Positions 27,231-41,912 of a stretch of DNA of 64,000 nucleotides are shown in pieces (positions within the stretch are counted from its first letter, which is position 1; the number at the start of each line of letters is the position of its first letter). The stretch lies in contig NW_019775769.1 of NCBI RefSeq assembly GCF_001039355.2, positions 573,240 through 637,239 of the forward strand. Reading direction: 5' to 3'. The position numbers and the translations under genes were made by a program. Under the pieces are notes generated by a model. That model did not search any database, was not told where the DNA came from, and was given only the letters and a program-made list of their open reading frames with translations. The stretch is from Lingula anatina. Its lineage: Eukaryota > Brachiopoda > Lingulata > Lingulida > Lingulidae.

Positions 27231-30200
27231 GCCATATAATGGCTAAATAGAAGTGAAATATCTAAACAAATAAAAAATAAATAAATAAATAAACAAATGA
27301 GCCAAGAAATAAAAATAATGCTAGCATAGGGACAGAGTTACAATATGTATAACATGTAAACATAAATGCCTTTCACTTAACATATGCTGTTTAGGCTGAA
27401 AAGGGAGACAACAGAAAAAATTCCCTGAAATCATAACTTCCTCAAAAAAGGAAACTGAAACAAGAGCCATGTAAAGAACATGACTAAAATGCATTAAACT
27501 ATCGGTTTACAGTCGCGTTTTATGTCAAATTTTACTTTTCATGTGCCACTATTCACCAGTAGAGGCCAATTAGGCAAATTATGAGTAAATGTGGCACCTG
27601 CATTTTCTGAGTGATCAGAAAGAGTATAGTAGCTTCTTCTATTTCCAATATCAATAATTTCTGGTTGCAGACATCCATTGCAATCAAACAAAGGTACTAA
27701 ACATTAAAGAAATAATGTGAATCATATCTGTTTAGCCAAGTATTTTTGTATGGGAGTGCATCAGTGCATAAATGCACGTGTGTTTTTTTTAAAATTCATT
27801 CCTTCTTTCAAAACCTTAGATTACTTCAGTTTAGGAAACACTTCTGTCACAGTGTTGTAAATTAAAATAACTACTGGTCTACAATAACAGCCATTTCTAT
27901 CTTGTTATAAAAAGGGCAGAATAATTTCCAATTTGATCACTAATTATTTACCTTGCCTCAAAAAAACAGACAAATTTCCATCTAACACTTCAGACAAGAA
28001 AACAGGCCTGAGGTCATCAAAAATCAATGCACAATAGGACAATGAAAGCTCAATAGTTCATTTGGGGTAATGATAACTATTTGTCTCATCTGTCAGAAAT
28101 GAAAGCAATTTAAAGCTTTCTAGTCTAACTAGATTGTCATTTTTTTCTGCTTGCTTTTAACATTCATTTCAGCATAGAATGTATTTGTTCTTTTGATTTA
28201 GATCAGCCAATAATAATCAAGTCTTCTGTTAACTTTATATATACATATATATATCCACAAACATTCATTTTTTGGTCATTTTAAACAATTCTACTTTATT
28301 TTAATCTTTTAGACAAAAAAGGGTGTTTTTTATCTTTCAGTGTGTATACCATACTTTGGCAAACAAATTCATGACGGCATGGTTTCATAAACACACATAA
28401 AACGGAAATAAACTAGACCTCAAGGACGACACACATATTACAGGAATAAATTGACAGAAACAGATTCAATGACATCCCAGGTAAGATGGATGCTTTGTAA
28501 AAAAAAAAAAAATGCAATTTTCTCCTCCAACAAAAGAAATAGCTTCTCTCTCTCTCTATTTTCATCTCTCACCCTCTAAAAAGGAAAAAAAGTGACAGCC
28601 AGTTTTTGAGCTGAATACTTACACTATGTACATGGATGAGGTTGTGGTATACTTACACTATGTACATGGATGAGGTTGTGGTATACTTACACTATGTACA
28701 TGGATGAGGTTGTGGTATACTTACACTATGTACATGGATGAGGTTGTGGTATACTTACACTATGTACATGGATGAGGTTGTGGTATACTTACACTATGTA
28801 CATGGATGAGGTTGTGGTATACTTACACTATGTACATGGATGAGGTTGTGGTATACTTACACTATGTACATGGATGAGGTTGTGGTATACTTACACTATG
28901 TACATGGATGAGGTTGTGGTATACTTACACTATGTACATGGATGAGGTTGTGGTATACTTACACTATGTACATGGATGAGGTTGTGGTATACTTACACTA
29001 TGTACATGGATGAGGTTGTGGTACAGCATGGAAAATTGCTCAAATCCTATTTCCTTCAGCTGCGGCTCTATCATCTGACAAACAAGAAACAATTTGAATT
29101 ATGAACATGAAAGACTTTTTTTTTCAAACCATGGCTGCATCACATACAGACACTAATTGGTTACTGACATTTGTGTCAAATCACACTATTTATTTGAAAA
29201 CATAAACCGATGTTTATGCTAGAATCCATTTTTTATCCATTATAATTATATTGATGTTCAAGACCATGATCACAAAATGATATAACTGGTATATTCTTTG
29301 GCTCTTTTACATAGAATAAAAACCATAAATCAATAATTACATATATATTTAATAAGTCTTATAAGTCACTATTACTATTATTACAGACATTTTTATTATT
29401 TTTATTATCTATTATTGTTAATATGGGCTGTAATGACCAGTACTGTGGTGTCAATGTACTGCAGAATCCATCCTGTTTTTCCCAAGAACAGTGTTCTGCA
29501 GAATTTCTCAATTCACACCAATTACTGTACCAATCAGCTTATTCCCGCCCAGCAGTGGTAATTCCAAACTGTTAATCTGCTCCAGTGACCGTTCACTGAT
29601 TCCACGTCTAATTAATAACTGCCCATGTCATCAACTCCAGTTAAGCTGCATTTTATACAAGATATTGAACTGTATTGTTTGTGTGTGTGTGTGTGTTTAG
29701 GGAATATATAGAGCAAGGAAGAATAACTTTATACATACATTGGACACTTTTTTAAAAACCATCCCTGAGATCAATAAATAAAACACATCGCAATTCAGTT
29801 TTCATAATAGAGTGTCAAAATGACTTTCAATTAGCAGCACTTCCACATAAATGGCATCTTTAATCCCTACTGACATCTGTCATGAAATGCTATCCTCAGT
29901 TCTAATTTCCTTCACTAATTGGTTACTCCATAGCATGCAATGTAAGCAACTAAAAAAATTTAAATTCACTGCACCTGACAGCAGTACCATGTCAGCAGCT
30001 ATTTTGAGGCAATTAACTAGTAAATAAAGCATTAAACAGGTAAAAACAAAGGTACTAATTTCTCTCAGACTTATAGAAAATTTGTTCTTTCGACTAGTCA
30101 ATATTACTTCGGATTTGCAGTTTTGTGAGATTTAGTGGTACAACAGACAAGTGCACTGAAAAGTTTAGGTGCAAACTGGTTTTTATATTGATCACCACCA

Positions 30201-33200
30201 ATCCTCAGCAGAATAAATCTCTCAGATAATCCATTTCTTCTGACCCTTTCTCTTCCCACAATACCACTTTTGAAATGCTGGTATTTCTGAGAAATTATGA
30301 TTAATTTGATAAATGAGTTTTCCAAGTAATAATTCATACGTTTTTTGTTTATCAATATAACTAGCAATGTTGTACTTTACACAATGAATGGCTTTACTAG
30401 CAGACATGCCAGCTGCTCTCATTTCAGAGGTAGAACACTTCTACAACCGAGATATGAACATTTAGGGTGTATTCCCAGACATTTAGATCGATCTATCCCT
30501 GTGGGGAGTCTCACTAGATTACTGTCAGATAATCCGGCTTAAATGTCCCTTCCGCCTTCAACAAGCTGTAAGGGGGTAATTAACTTTCGTGCCCGCTGAC
30601 AGCTAATTGGCGTGAACCCCCAGGGAGTTAGGTCGATCTAGTTTGGATCGATCTAATCTCTGGGAATGGGGTCTTAGAAACACCTCTTTCAAGGGTCTCT
30701 TCCACAAAATGAGGTCTAAAGACTTAGACTATATTAACAAGAATAATAATTATCATATCTGTATATATATATACTTATTTTTGCATTTGCAACTCTGAGG
30801 TTGAAATTTTGTAATTATTGCATATCACTGTACCCGCGAAATGGATTTTGTAAATACAGTGCACATCAAGCCAAAATAAATAATAACTAGAAGATCAGAG
30901 AGGCGATACCGCCTCCGAATATTGTACCACCAGCTGGAGCAAGCGCATTCGTATAGACCCCCACATACACAAAGTAAGGGACACAGCCACCAGTCTTGTG
31001 CTTGACAAGTTGTAAAAATGCAATCAACAACAATTTTCAAAACATTCAAAAAATATATATAACTTAAAATGGTACAATCAAAGTGAATTCATCGTAAGGT
31101 AGGTCAAAGGTCAATTTCAAGGTCACAGTAAATTGCCAGAATATGATTTCCTATTCAAGTTTAATAGTAACTATGGACCTATCTCTGCCAGTTTTGGAGA
31201 TAAAAGGGAAGCAAAATTCGCAAAGTTCAGTTCATGGTGAAAAGTAGGCCAAAGGTCAATTTAAAGGTCACATTTAGATTGCCAGTATATGACTTCCTAT
31301 TCAACTTCAATAATAACTATGGACCTATCTCTGCCAGTTTTGGAGATAAAAGGGAAGCAAAATTTGCAAAGTTCAGTTCATGGTGAAAAGTAGGTCAAAG
31401 GTCAATTTCAAGGTCACATTTAGATTGCCAGTATATGACTTCCTATTCAACTTCAATAGTAACTATGGACCTATCTCTGCCAGTTTTGGAGATATAAGGG
31501 AAGCAAAATTTGCAAAGTTCAGTTCATGGTGAAAAGTAGGTCAAAGGTCAATTTTAAGGTCACATTTAGATTGCCAGTATATGACTTCCTATTCAAGTTC
31601 AATAGTAACTATGGACCTATCTCTGCCAGTTTTGGAGATAAAAGGGAAGCAAAATTTGCAAAGTTCAGTTCATGGTGAAAAGTAGGTCAAAGGTCAATTT
31701 TAAGGTCACATTTAGATTGCCAGTATATGACTTCCTATTCAAGTTCAATAGTAACTATGGACCTATCTCTGCCAGTTTTGGAGATAAAAGGGAAGCAAAA
31801 TTTGCAAAGTTCAGTTCATGGTGAAAAGTAGGTCAAAGGTCAATTTTAAGGTCACATTTAGATTGCCAGTATATGACTTCCTATTCAACTTCAATAGTAA
31901 CTATGGACCTATCTCTGCCAGTTTTGGAGATAAAAGGGAAGCAAAATTTGCAAAGTTCAGTTCATGGTGAAAAGTAGGTCAAAGGTCAATTTTAAGGTCA
32001 CATTTAGATTGCCAGTATATGACTTCCTATTCAAGTTCAATAGTAACTATGGACCTATCTCTGCCAGTTTTGGAGATAAAAGGGAAGCAAAATTTGCAAA
32101 GTTCAGTTCATGGTGAAAAGTAGGTCAAAGGTCAATTTTAAGGTCACATTTAGATTGCCAGTATATGACTTCCTATTCAACTTCAATAGTAACTATGGAC
32201 CTATCTCTGCCAGTTTTGGAGATATAAGGGACTAAATGTTATAATTTCGGAGTTACCTTAATGTGCCATAAATTTCCTACAGAAAAAATTAATTAAAATA
32301 AAGAAAAGGTCATTTTGGTCAAAATTCTTGAAATGGGAGGTGCTCTGAAGTTCCAGAAGTTCAAATTTGATGAAATAATGTCATTTTTGACCACAAGTTG
32401 TCTGCTTTGCCAAGCCTTATATTTTTTTTTCTGGAGTTCAAAATTTATTATTCATTACCGTACTGCACATTTTGCTTTCACCACCAATATGTACTTTTTG
32501 ATACAGCGTAACTCGAAAACCGTATGGAATACAAAAAAACGGAGACCACCTCCAGTGTTGGGCTTTACATGCTCTACAAAATGCAAAAAAGAATGGGTCT
32601 CTAGCGTAAACGGTTCCCGAATTAGAGACAGTTTTCAGTTTCAGTATCTTATGGCCGCTACTCCTGTGAAAATGCACCGATTGACCCCAAATTCACGGAG
32701 ATGAAAGATGACCTGAAGGGTAACAACTTCCAATAATATTATTGATTAAGTCTGTGTGGTGTCTAAATAACAGGGCAAATAATTTTTTTTTCGTAAAAAA
32801 ATTAATTTTTTTGAAAATTTTGGCCCGTTTGACCTTGAAATAAAGGTCAAAGGTCAAATCCAAGGGCATATTTGAAATCTACACATATGACTTTTGGAAA
32901 GCCGTCTGTAGAAATTTTTCCCATAATTCCATCCGTAGGGTAGATAATTAGCATTTAATTTTGCCATTTTTAGACAAGGGTGCATTGCAATGAGTGCCAC
33001 ACCTAGACCCCAATACCGACAAAGCCCAAATTTTACGTGGAACGAGTTGAGATTATAGGTGACCTAAATCCAAGAGATGGTTACGGGGGCCCTTACCGTC
33101 TAGGAGGAGAAGCGGTAACGGTAGCCATCCGGCGGAGCCGCACGAGCTCGCGGAGCCGGCGGAACGATCTGGACGGGACTAAAACCATGTGTACCGCCAG

Positions 33201-36200
33201 CGCTAACGCTGGTGGTACAATAATGCCGAGTTAATCAGAGCTTTAAAAGTCTGAGCCAATGTCTTTCTTTAAATCCTTTTCACTGTTTAATAAATTTATT
33301 ACTTTTAAATTCTATTTACTGATTTATTTACTTATTGGTGAAATAGGCCGTTCATCTTCTTTATTTTTTCACTTCCACTTAAGAAATCATCTTCCTACCC
33401 CTCATTACACACAAGATCAGACACAAACAGATTTACTTAATCTACTTATATGTTCTGGAATATCTTACCTGATATTGTTCCCGTAGCTTTGTGTTAGATA
33501 TTTTATAATTTACTCTGGGTAGCCATGACTTGATATCCTTTACAGACACCCTAGAAAAAAACCAATAAATATATAAATTATATATCTTTTTTGGGAAAAA
33601 ATTACAACAGAAAAATACAGAAAAGGAAGTGAGGGATAGTGGCTTGCCAAAATATCTGTATTATGGTTTTGAAAAATACCACAGACGTCTGATAATTGAG
33701 CAGGGTGTCAGCTCTTCTAGGAATCATCAAGTTGAGATCAGTTGTTTGTGCATTAAGTCAGGGTTATCGGAAACTAAAGCATCCATGGCCTTCTTGGAAA
33801 TATCAATTTCACTGCCAGAAGACATGTACACATTATAAAATAAACTTAACTTCTAAGAGGAAATTACAAAATAAAATGAACTTAGAAAGGACTGTGTCAA
33901 TACCACCTTTTTTTTTTTACTTTAAATATTTTGAATTAACTCCAGCTTGATTCACGTCAATGTTTGACAACAATTTTTTTTTTGAAAACAACCATTTGAC
34001 TTAATTACACTTGTTGCATTTTTTTCTGGCAAGATCTGAGCTCAAAATGGCACATTTTATTTCTGATACAGAGAGAGTACATGGAATTTCTGTGCAAGTT
34101 TCTCATTTTGCTAACAGACTGCTCAAAATTGGCATTTTTACCCCAAGTGACAATGAAAGGCATGCACGAAATCGTTCCCTTATCAGTATCAGCTAACCAA
34201 ATGAAGCTGTCCCGAAAGACAATGTACCTCTTGAATATAATGAAATGATTTACAGATCACAGCAGACCTTACCTAAACCCTCTCCACTAGACTATATGGG
34301 ACAAGTCCTAATAGGATTTTTTTCAAAACTAATTATCTTGGTAAAATAGGCTTTTTCATCATCTCTCGTTTAATGATGATAAAAAAATCATTTCATATCA
34401 AAGTTCTTCATCAAAAGGATCTTAATGCCATGCCTCGTAGATACAAAAATGCTTAGTCTTTTTAGTTTTCAGAGGTCGTAAGTACTATAAAAATACTTTG
34501 CATGTATTACAGAGTGCTCACTGCAGAGTTGGTGTGGTGAAAGTATATTGGCAGTAAGCAAGATGAGGTGTCAGAAAAACATCCCCACAGGGGTGTATCC
34601 AGGATTACATACAGGACCAGGGAGGTTTAATCAAAAACTCCACCTATATTGTCTAGTTTGGACCCAATATAATTTGGAACAAGTCCCAGTTCAAATAAAA
34701 ATCAGCAATTTGGGTGAAATGGTACCTCTCTGCTATCACCCTACTGCTGTACACACAGAACCCTTCAGCACTTATTTCACAATCAAGACATCTACACCAC
34801 ATCAACCTGACTGTAACATAACAGAAGTTGGACCAATATTCGGTCCAAAGATTTCCTTGTCTTAACACGCTGCCAGAAATCACACAGGCCACACAGAGTG
34901 TTGCATTAGCCACAATCCTTTCCATCTCAAGTCCAATGAGTGGAAAATCAACACAATTGTTCACAACTGTCACAGAGAGATGGCAGAGTGTGATTTATCG
35001 CTATTTACCATGATGACTTTGTTCTGAATGGAAAAAAGCACTCAAACAAGTTAAATACTACAATAGTAAATGTCCTGGGTTTTTGTTTTTAATCTCTTAT
35101 TGACTACTGAGAGGCATCACATTCAATGCCAGAGTGCCAGATAATAGTTTTGTTTCCTTACAACTGCCTATTTATGTTTATTTATAAGTTAAACTTTCTA
35201 TTAGTAAACAAGTATATTTCTAAACGTAACTCTGAATTGGAATTACAAATCTAATGCCAGTCCAACCTGGCTGTACAATGATTTCAAGCCAGCATTTATA
35301 TTCTATGACTTTTAATTTTTTCCTTTTCTTCAATAAAAGTCTCAGGCTTGCCAGGTTACTTACATGTGGTTTCGGTTTTCTAATGTGTAAAATTCTTTGC
35401 GCAGCCACCTAGAAGAATAAAGAAAAACAACTAATTTTAATTAACCACATAGAAATATTTCTTGGAATTCTAGGTGTGAGGGCTACAGCAAAATTATCTT
35501 GATTTAATTGTCCTGTGTAAGACCCACACCCTTACCTTTCAACCTGTAGTGGGTAGGGCCCTGACTGTGTGTACTGAGTGAGGTAATCACTATACCCCCA
35601 CCCTTACCTTTCAACCTGTAGTGGGTAGGGCCCTGACTGTGTGTACTGACTGAGGTAATCACTATACCCCCACCCTTACCTTTCAACCTGTAGTGGGTAG
35701 GGCCCTGACTGTGTGTACTGACTGAGGTAATCACTATACCCCCACCCTTACCTTTCAACCTGTAGTGGGTAGGGCCCTGACTGTGTGTACTGACTGAGGT
35801 AATCACTATACCCCCACCCTTACCTTTCAACCTGTAGTGGGTAGGGCCCTGACTGTGTATCTTCACTGAGGTATCGGAGGCCGTCCACCATCATACGGTA
35901 CTCCTCCTGTGTGCTGGCTGGAAAAAAAAGAAAAGAACATATCAATGTGCATTCATGAAACCCCAGCTTGAAATATTTTAGGTGAAATTGAATTTTTATA
36001 CACACATGTCAAAGGTCTTTCATTTTTGTAATCAAACAAATATCTTCAAGGGAACAACTGTTTATAGAAATTGTGTTCAATGAAAAAAAAAAAAAAAAAA
36101 AGAAAATGAAAATAGATAATTTTAAAACTGCTAAATAAATCAAAACAAGACTAGAAATCAAAAGTACTTATTTTTACTTGAGATATTCTCAAACTCACTC

Positions 36201-36831
36201 ATTTCTCCAAGCAGATGTTTCTATACTCGTTTTTGACATTTCGTCAATTTTTTTTACTCAAAAGCCAGCCTGCGATCCCTACAGTGCAATACTCACCAAC
36301 CAAGGACAGCGTCTTCAGGCGGAACTCCATGCCATACAGGATAACAAATGACCTCTCCTTGTCCATCTTCTTGCCCTCCTCTGGCCATTTCTCAAAGTCT
36401 TTCGAGTTCTTCCCTGGACGAATCTCCTTAACTTCGCGCAGATCAACTACAATTTGAAATTGGTCGTTATCAGTTATATAAAGTGGTATGCAAATGGTTG
36501 TGTGGAATGGGACGTGAAGCAAGGAATAAAAGAGTTTCTCTTTAATTCTTTTGTAATTTCTGATCTTGAAATTCTACTTTTGTGCTCAGATCCATCTGTC
36601 TACCTGTATCAGTTTAGTGATAAGAAACAACTTGTTCTGGAGTCTTGCAGATACTTACCAGGTAAAGATTGGCAGGTGCAATATAAACTTGTTAATCCTT
36701 AGAAAGCACACTGTATCTATAACAGATGGCTAATCCAAATATTTGAATGTCAAAATATCTAAATCTTGATAAAGTTGAGGAGTTTTGTTGGTGCCTTACC
36801 AACAGATTTTGGTTATGCATTTAATGTGTAA

Positions 36832-36865
<34 letters not shown>

Positions 36866-39800
36866 GAGAGAGAGATGGCAGTAACTAGCAATGTCCCAAA
36901 TCAAGTCCAAATTAAAGTACAAACAAATCACTCAAAATAGTCATCTATCGGATTCTATTCGGCTGAGGAACACAAAACCTGACTTAATGCCAAACCTAAG
37001 ACAAAAAAAATCCATTTCTGAACCCTCTAAATGCACCAAAGTCTTGGAGCACTGCACATTCTCCTTCTAAAAACCTCCCAAGATTAGACGTAATTGAAGT
37101 GTCTGCCTGCAATATCTGACATCACATCCTTTTCATGGTACCGTAACTACTGTTAAGTATCAAAAGGCCAGTGCACTCGGTAGGATTTTTCTAAGGGAGT
37201 ACCGTACCCCTTGCCCAAAAAAAAGAAGGGGTAATTTTCAAAATGAAGGGGTAAAATTTAAAAATGCTCATCAAGGTGTAATTTTGTGTATTAATAATCA
37301 TGCAATCACACAGTTCACTTTCATAACAATAACCCACTATCCTTTTATCCAAAATCTTTTATTATTGCAATTTAACAAAAAGAAAACAAAAACAAAATGG
37401 ACAGGTCACGCATAGGTCACGAAATTGTAAATGTATTTTAATTAAAAAAACAAACAGGTAGTTACTATGTCACCTTATAGTGTTGTTTCTTTGGCTTTTT
37501 CTCCAAAAATCAGTGGGGGAGGGGTGAAAATATAACATGTAATTTATTAGAGATTTTACATTGCTTTTAAATTACCACAGAAACAATCAAAATACAACAA
37601 GTACGACTGCACTTCATAGCCAAAAATTTACAATCTATTCTTGACTGAGATTTAAAAATGCTCCTGGCCTAACTGCTTCCTTAGTAAAGTTTTTAAAAAA
37701 AATAGGTCAAACAAGCGCTCTGTAATAGTTGGGAGAGGGAGAGATAGAGAACGGCGCCAAAATGTCTGGACACTGACAAGTAGTCACCCAGTATCCGTCT
37801 CTGTCAAACAAGCATTTTTTAGTATACTATTTGAGAAGGGACACAAAATTTACATATTTAGCCATTTTAATCAATCAAAATGTTCATACTTCTTACTCTT
37901 CCTAGTGTTTCTCCCTAAAATTGATGCCGACAAAAAGTAGGTCAAGTCGGGAACATTAGGCACCCGTCGTTTTTAAGTTTTACTAAATTGTTTATAAAAA
38001 TTAAACCTTTGCTTTCAATTTGTAAATAATTACTAGAAATATTATTTCACAGTTTGTTGAAAGATAATTTTTATTTATGTTTGTTAGCGCAGCACTTCAA
38101 GTTCAACTGTTTTCTAAGCTGGCCAAATCTGGAGCTAGCCGGTTGCTGCAAACCACTTTGTTTCCAACCGGCAAATGACTGCCAATAATAAACGATCTAT
38201 TTTGTCTGTGATAATAAATTTTACACTTCAAATTTTCCGGGCAAGTGAACAGCCGAAAGTCACTTGCGTTTCCGGGCAACTACCAGCTAAATTTTAGTTG
38301 CCCGGCTGATAAAACTAGTTGCGAAACGCAACCATCGCAAGTAGGTATGTCGGACTCTGAAATCTATAGTAAATAACTTTGCCTACCTTGCATGACAAAA
38401 CCTTTTAATTGACTGTTGTTTTTTTCCTTTGCTTTTCCTTTTTCTCGTCATTTTGTCATCACTGGTAATCAGCAGAGCTGGAAATTCCCGGTCGCCCGCT
38501 CGTCAAATGCGACTAAAAATTTATTCTGACGACTAAAACTACAAAAGTCACAAGGGTTACTGGCCTAAAGTATTTGGTCTGGGCGAGTGATTTAAATTGG
38601 TCCTAAACGTATGGTTGCTCAATTAAAATGTTGAACAATTATGTGAATAAAAAACGATCATTTCATCGTTGTTCATACCACGTGCTTTGACCTTAAACTT
38701 GCATATTATGACCAATCAGAGAAGATTACCTCATCCTCTGCGGGTCAGTGAAAGAAGAAGCATGTTTTAGTCGGGTAATTCAAATATCTTAAGAAAAAAA
38801 TGAGACACTTGGGAATCAATTATGACATTTTCAACACGAGTCTGACCGTCAACAGTCAACGGACTGGTCAACTTCGCCGATCTTCAAAGCCAAAGGTGTG
38901 CGTATTCGTACGCGCTGGGGCTCCAGCCAATGCGTAAAAACAGCAAAACAACGCGTAATTACGCACTCTCATACGCTAACGAGTTTACTGAAAAGGCCCT
39001 CACTTTTTCTGTTATATAACTTTTTTTTTTCCAGATTTCTCTTTTTTGGCAATGACAACAATTTGATTTTTGACACCAATCCAACCACCTTTAAATATAC
39101 ATCCAAATGTCATAAGTTATGGATCAACATTTTCAAATATTACTTATACAACATTTTTAAGGGGATGGGGGGAATTATTCATTCACGCTGAGATTGAGAG
39201 GATAATTTACATCCTGGAACTCTGTTTTCTTGGAATCATTGTTATCTACAAGTATAATTCTCTTATAGTTTGTAAACAACCTGTAGTAGGTTTATTACTC
39301 TACTTATCTATTACTTCTATATATTCTGAAAATCTCCATTTGTATTGTAATTGATCACCATTTTTGTGTTGCATTTACTTACAAAAAATACATAAAAAGA
39401 TACATCTCAAATGTCTATTCTAATGCAGACTGATGATCAATTTTCATCAAAAAGAGAAAATTCTTGAATTATAATTTCATGTTATGTATTTATTTGTCAT
39501 TATAAATTGCGTCTAACACAAAATTCCCTACTGTGGCCAATCACCCAATTTCTCACCAAGGCAAAGAAAACTTGTCTGAATAAAACTCAGTATTTGTATT
39601 TTCTTTGACAATCAGAGCCGCTCTGGTTGCATAGTCAGAAACTTTAAATTCAAACAAAACTACAAGTGGTGATTTTTGTTCATTCAACAGAAAAACACCC
39701 AGTTTATTTTTTCTTCTTTTGTAAAATTTTATCAAATAATAAAATAAAAAATAATCTTAAAATCAAATTTGATTTAATTTTATACAAATCATTATGGGCA

Positions 39801-41876
39801 TATCAGGATTTATAGCACAAAAACTAGTCTGAAATTCTTAAGCCCAAAAGTTTTCCCCACTTTGAAATGAGATAAATCTTACAGATATTTATCATTCATA
39901 CATAATCCAATAGAATGATATACAGTAACAGTGACTTTTTTTAAATAACAGGAGTGGTGTTGCTGATATTTAGAAGTCCGCCTTTTTTATTTAAGCAAAC
40001 TACTACTATATGGATTTTTTACTTAAAGTAGATTTGTCATCAATCTTTTTTTTTTAATTTTTAGACCAATTGTGAAACTAAAATTCTTTGCAAAACTCCC
40101 CCCCCCCCCAAAAAAAAAAAAAAAAAAATACAATTTTGGACACTTCAGAGCCTCTCATAAACTGCACTAATTTCTTGAACTTAAAACACCAGCTATTCAG
40201 AACCCTTTCAGTGCTTGTTTCATATCAAAGCTGACCTTTTGGTACAAAGACCTCACATAAATGCCAGCCTCTTGGAGCCTCTCAGAAAAATTATATCGAA
40301 GCATAAATTTCTTATCAGTTTTTCACCCATTACAGAAGTACCTCAAAGTTTCCACTTAATATTGGACTCATTAACAGATACCATATTCACTAATTTCTGA
40401 GAGCGAATGCACATTTATCCGCTATCTAAATAAGAAGAAAGTAACATTGAAACAATATTTTGAATTCAGAGGAATTAAAATAACATTGGTGTCATTCGGT
40501 TTGTTTATTTGCCTTGACTTCTCACTCTTGGAAATTGCATGTACTTTTACACGTCTGTGATTAATTTTCTTTTCCCAACATTTCAAGTCTTGTTCAGTCT
40601 ACCACCTGAAAAACACCCACTGGTATATGATGTCAGACTTATTCATCTTAATTTATCTTTATAAAAAGCCCCACTTAGAGTCTCTTAAAGACAGTTATTA
40701 TATTCTTTTCATGTCTAGGTAAAAGTCATGATCCGTGAGGTAGAAAAGTGAAGAGGCAAGCTGTGAGCTCCTCAGAAACTATCACAAATCTTGTCTTTAT
40801 CTGCCTGATCTCAGGTACCTAACCAGCAAGTGCCTGGAGTTTCCCCGAAATATCCTAGAGATCAGATCCTCCTTGTTCTCAGTGAAAGTTTTTTTGAAAA
40901 AATGGAATATTATCAATGGTTTTTTTAACTTTTAGATGTGGTATTCCTGTTTGGTTATGGAAAAATGCTGATTTTTTATGGTGATCATTGCACGACTTTT
41001 ATAAATTACAATTACAATCTTAATTGCGTGGTAAGACATCTCTTTCTTGAATGGATACCCCAGACATAGAATTCATGCCCACAAATGCATCAAACCCTTG
41101 GCAAGCATACTGAACAAATAGTGGACTCCTGTCGTGCATATAATTACTACTGTAACAGTACACTAAGCTGGACAGGCCAACTTTATTATGCTCAGTTCAC
41201 CACATACAAACACAATTACTCTTATTAATTTCTACAAAATTTTAGCCTGGAATTTGTCAAAACTTTTAGACCAAAAATATATACCCCATTCACACTACCA
41301 CTTTTAACCGCGGTCAAGGCCTGACCTCGGTCCTATCGCGGTTAACTTTTCTAATGTGAACAGACGATGTAGCCATGACCGCGGTCAAAATAAACCCAGA
41401 TCGGGAGGTGGGTATAATCGGAGTAAACTCCTGACCGCGGTCAAGACGGGATGTCTACATATGAAGTGCACGCGCACAAGTGTATCGTCATTTGAGCTCC
41501 TGCTATGTTGCACAGATTCTAGTAAGAGCGCATGCTTGACAGGAAATAGGCTTGCTAAGATTCTACCGCTACTGATTGCTGCCGGTGTCAGTGTGAACGG
41601 GGTTTGGACGCGGTTTGGTTGACCGCGGTTTAATCGGAGTAAACTCGACCGCGGTAAAAGTTCTAATGTGAATGGCCTAATAGATTGAAACTATTCAATA
41701 TCAATCTTTAACAGTACACTTACAAGTAAAAAGAAAGTAAATATTGGTCTGGAACATTAGACACGTCTTTTTTTTTTTCAAAACAGGTAAAATAAATATA
41801 CAACATTGATATATCTTAGGTCAAAGTCAACTAAAATTTAGGAGGTAAAGTTAAGACATATTTTTGGGTAAACTTA

Positions 41877-41912
<36 letters not shown>

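Noticed and set aside
26885..27235. Small protein rich in SL repeats
   Set aside because: Translation of a GA microsatellite. The real coding signal here is the 38-nt exon.
28617..29024. CRISPR-like regular array
   Set aside because: Units are contiguous with no spacers, contain an exon end and donor, and lie in an animal gene.
32315..32704. A 129-residue protein in the long transposon
   Set aside because: No recognisable transposase motif and a low-complexity start. Likely chance.
34548..35013. Overlapping open frames on both strands near 34.5-35.0 kb
   Set aside because: Within PLC-gamma intron 4, no homology recognised. caggggtgtatccagga hints at an old hAT-like remnant but no second end was found.
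35504..35866. Open frame with a 24-residue repeated peptide on the minus strand
   Set aside because: It is the 72-bp (24 x 3) intronic array read through. No start context or domain; it arises because the period is a multiple of three.
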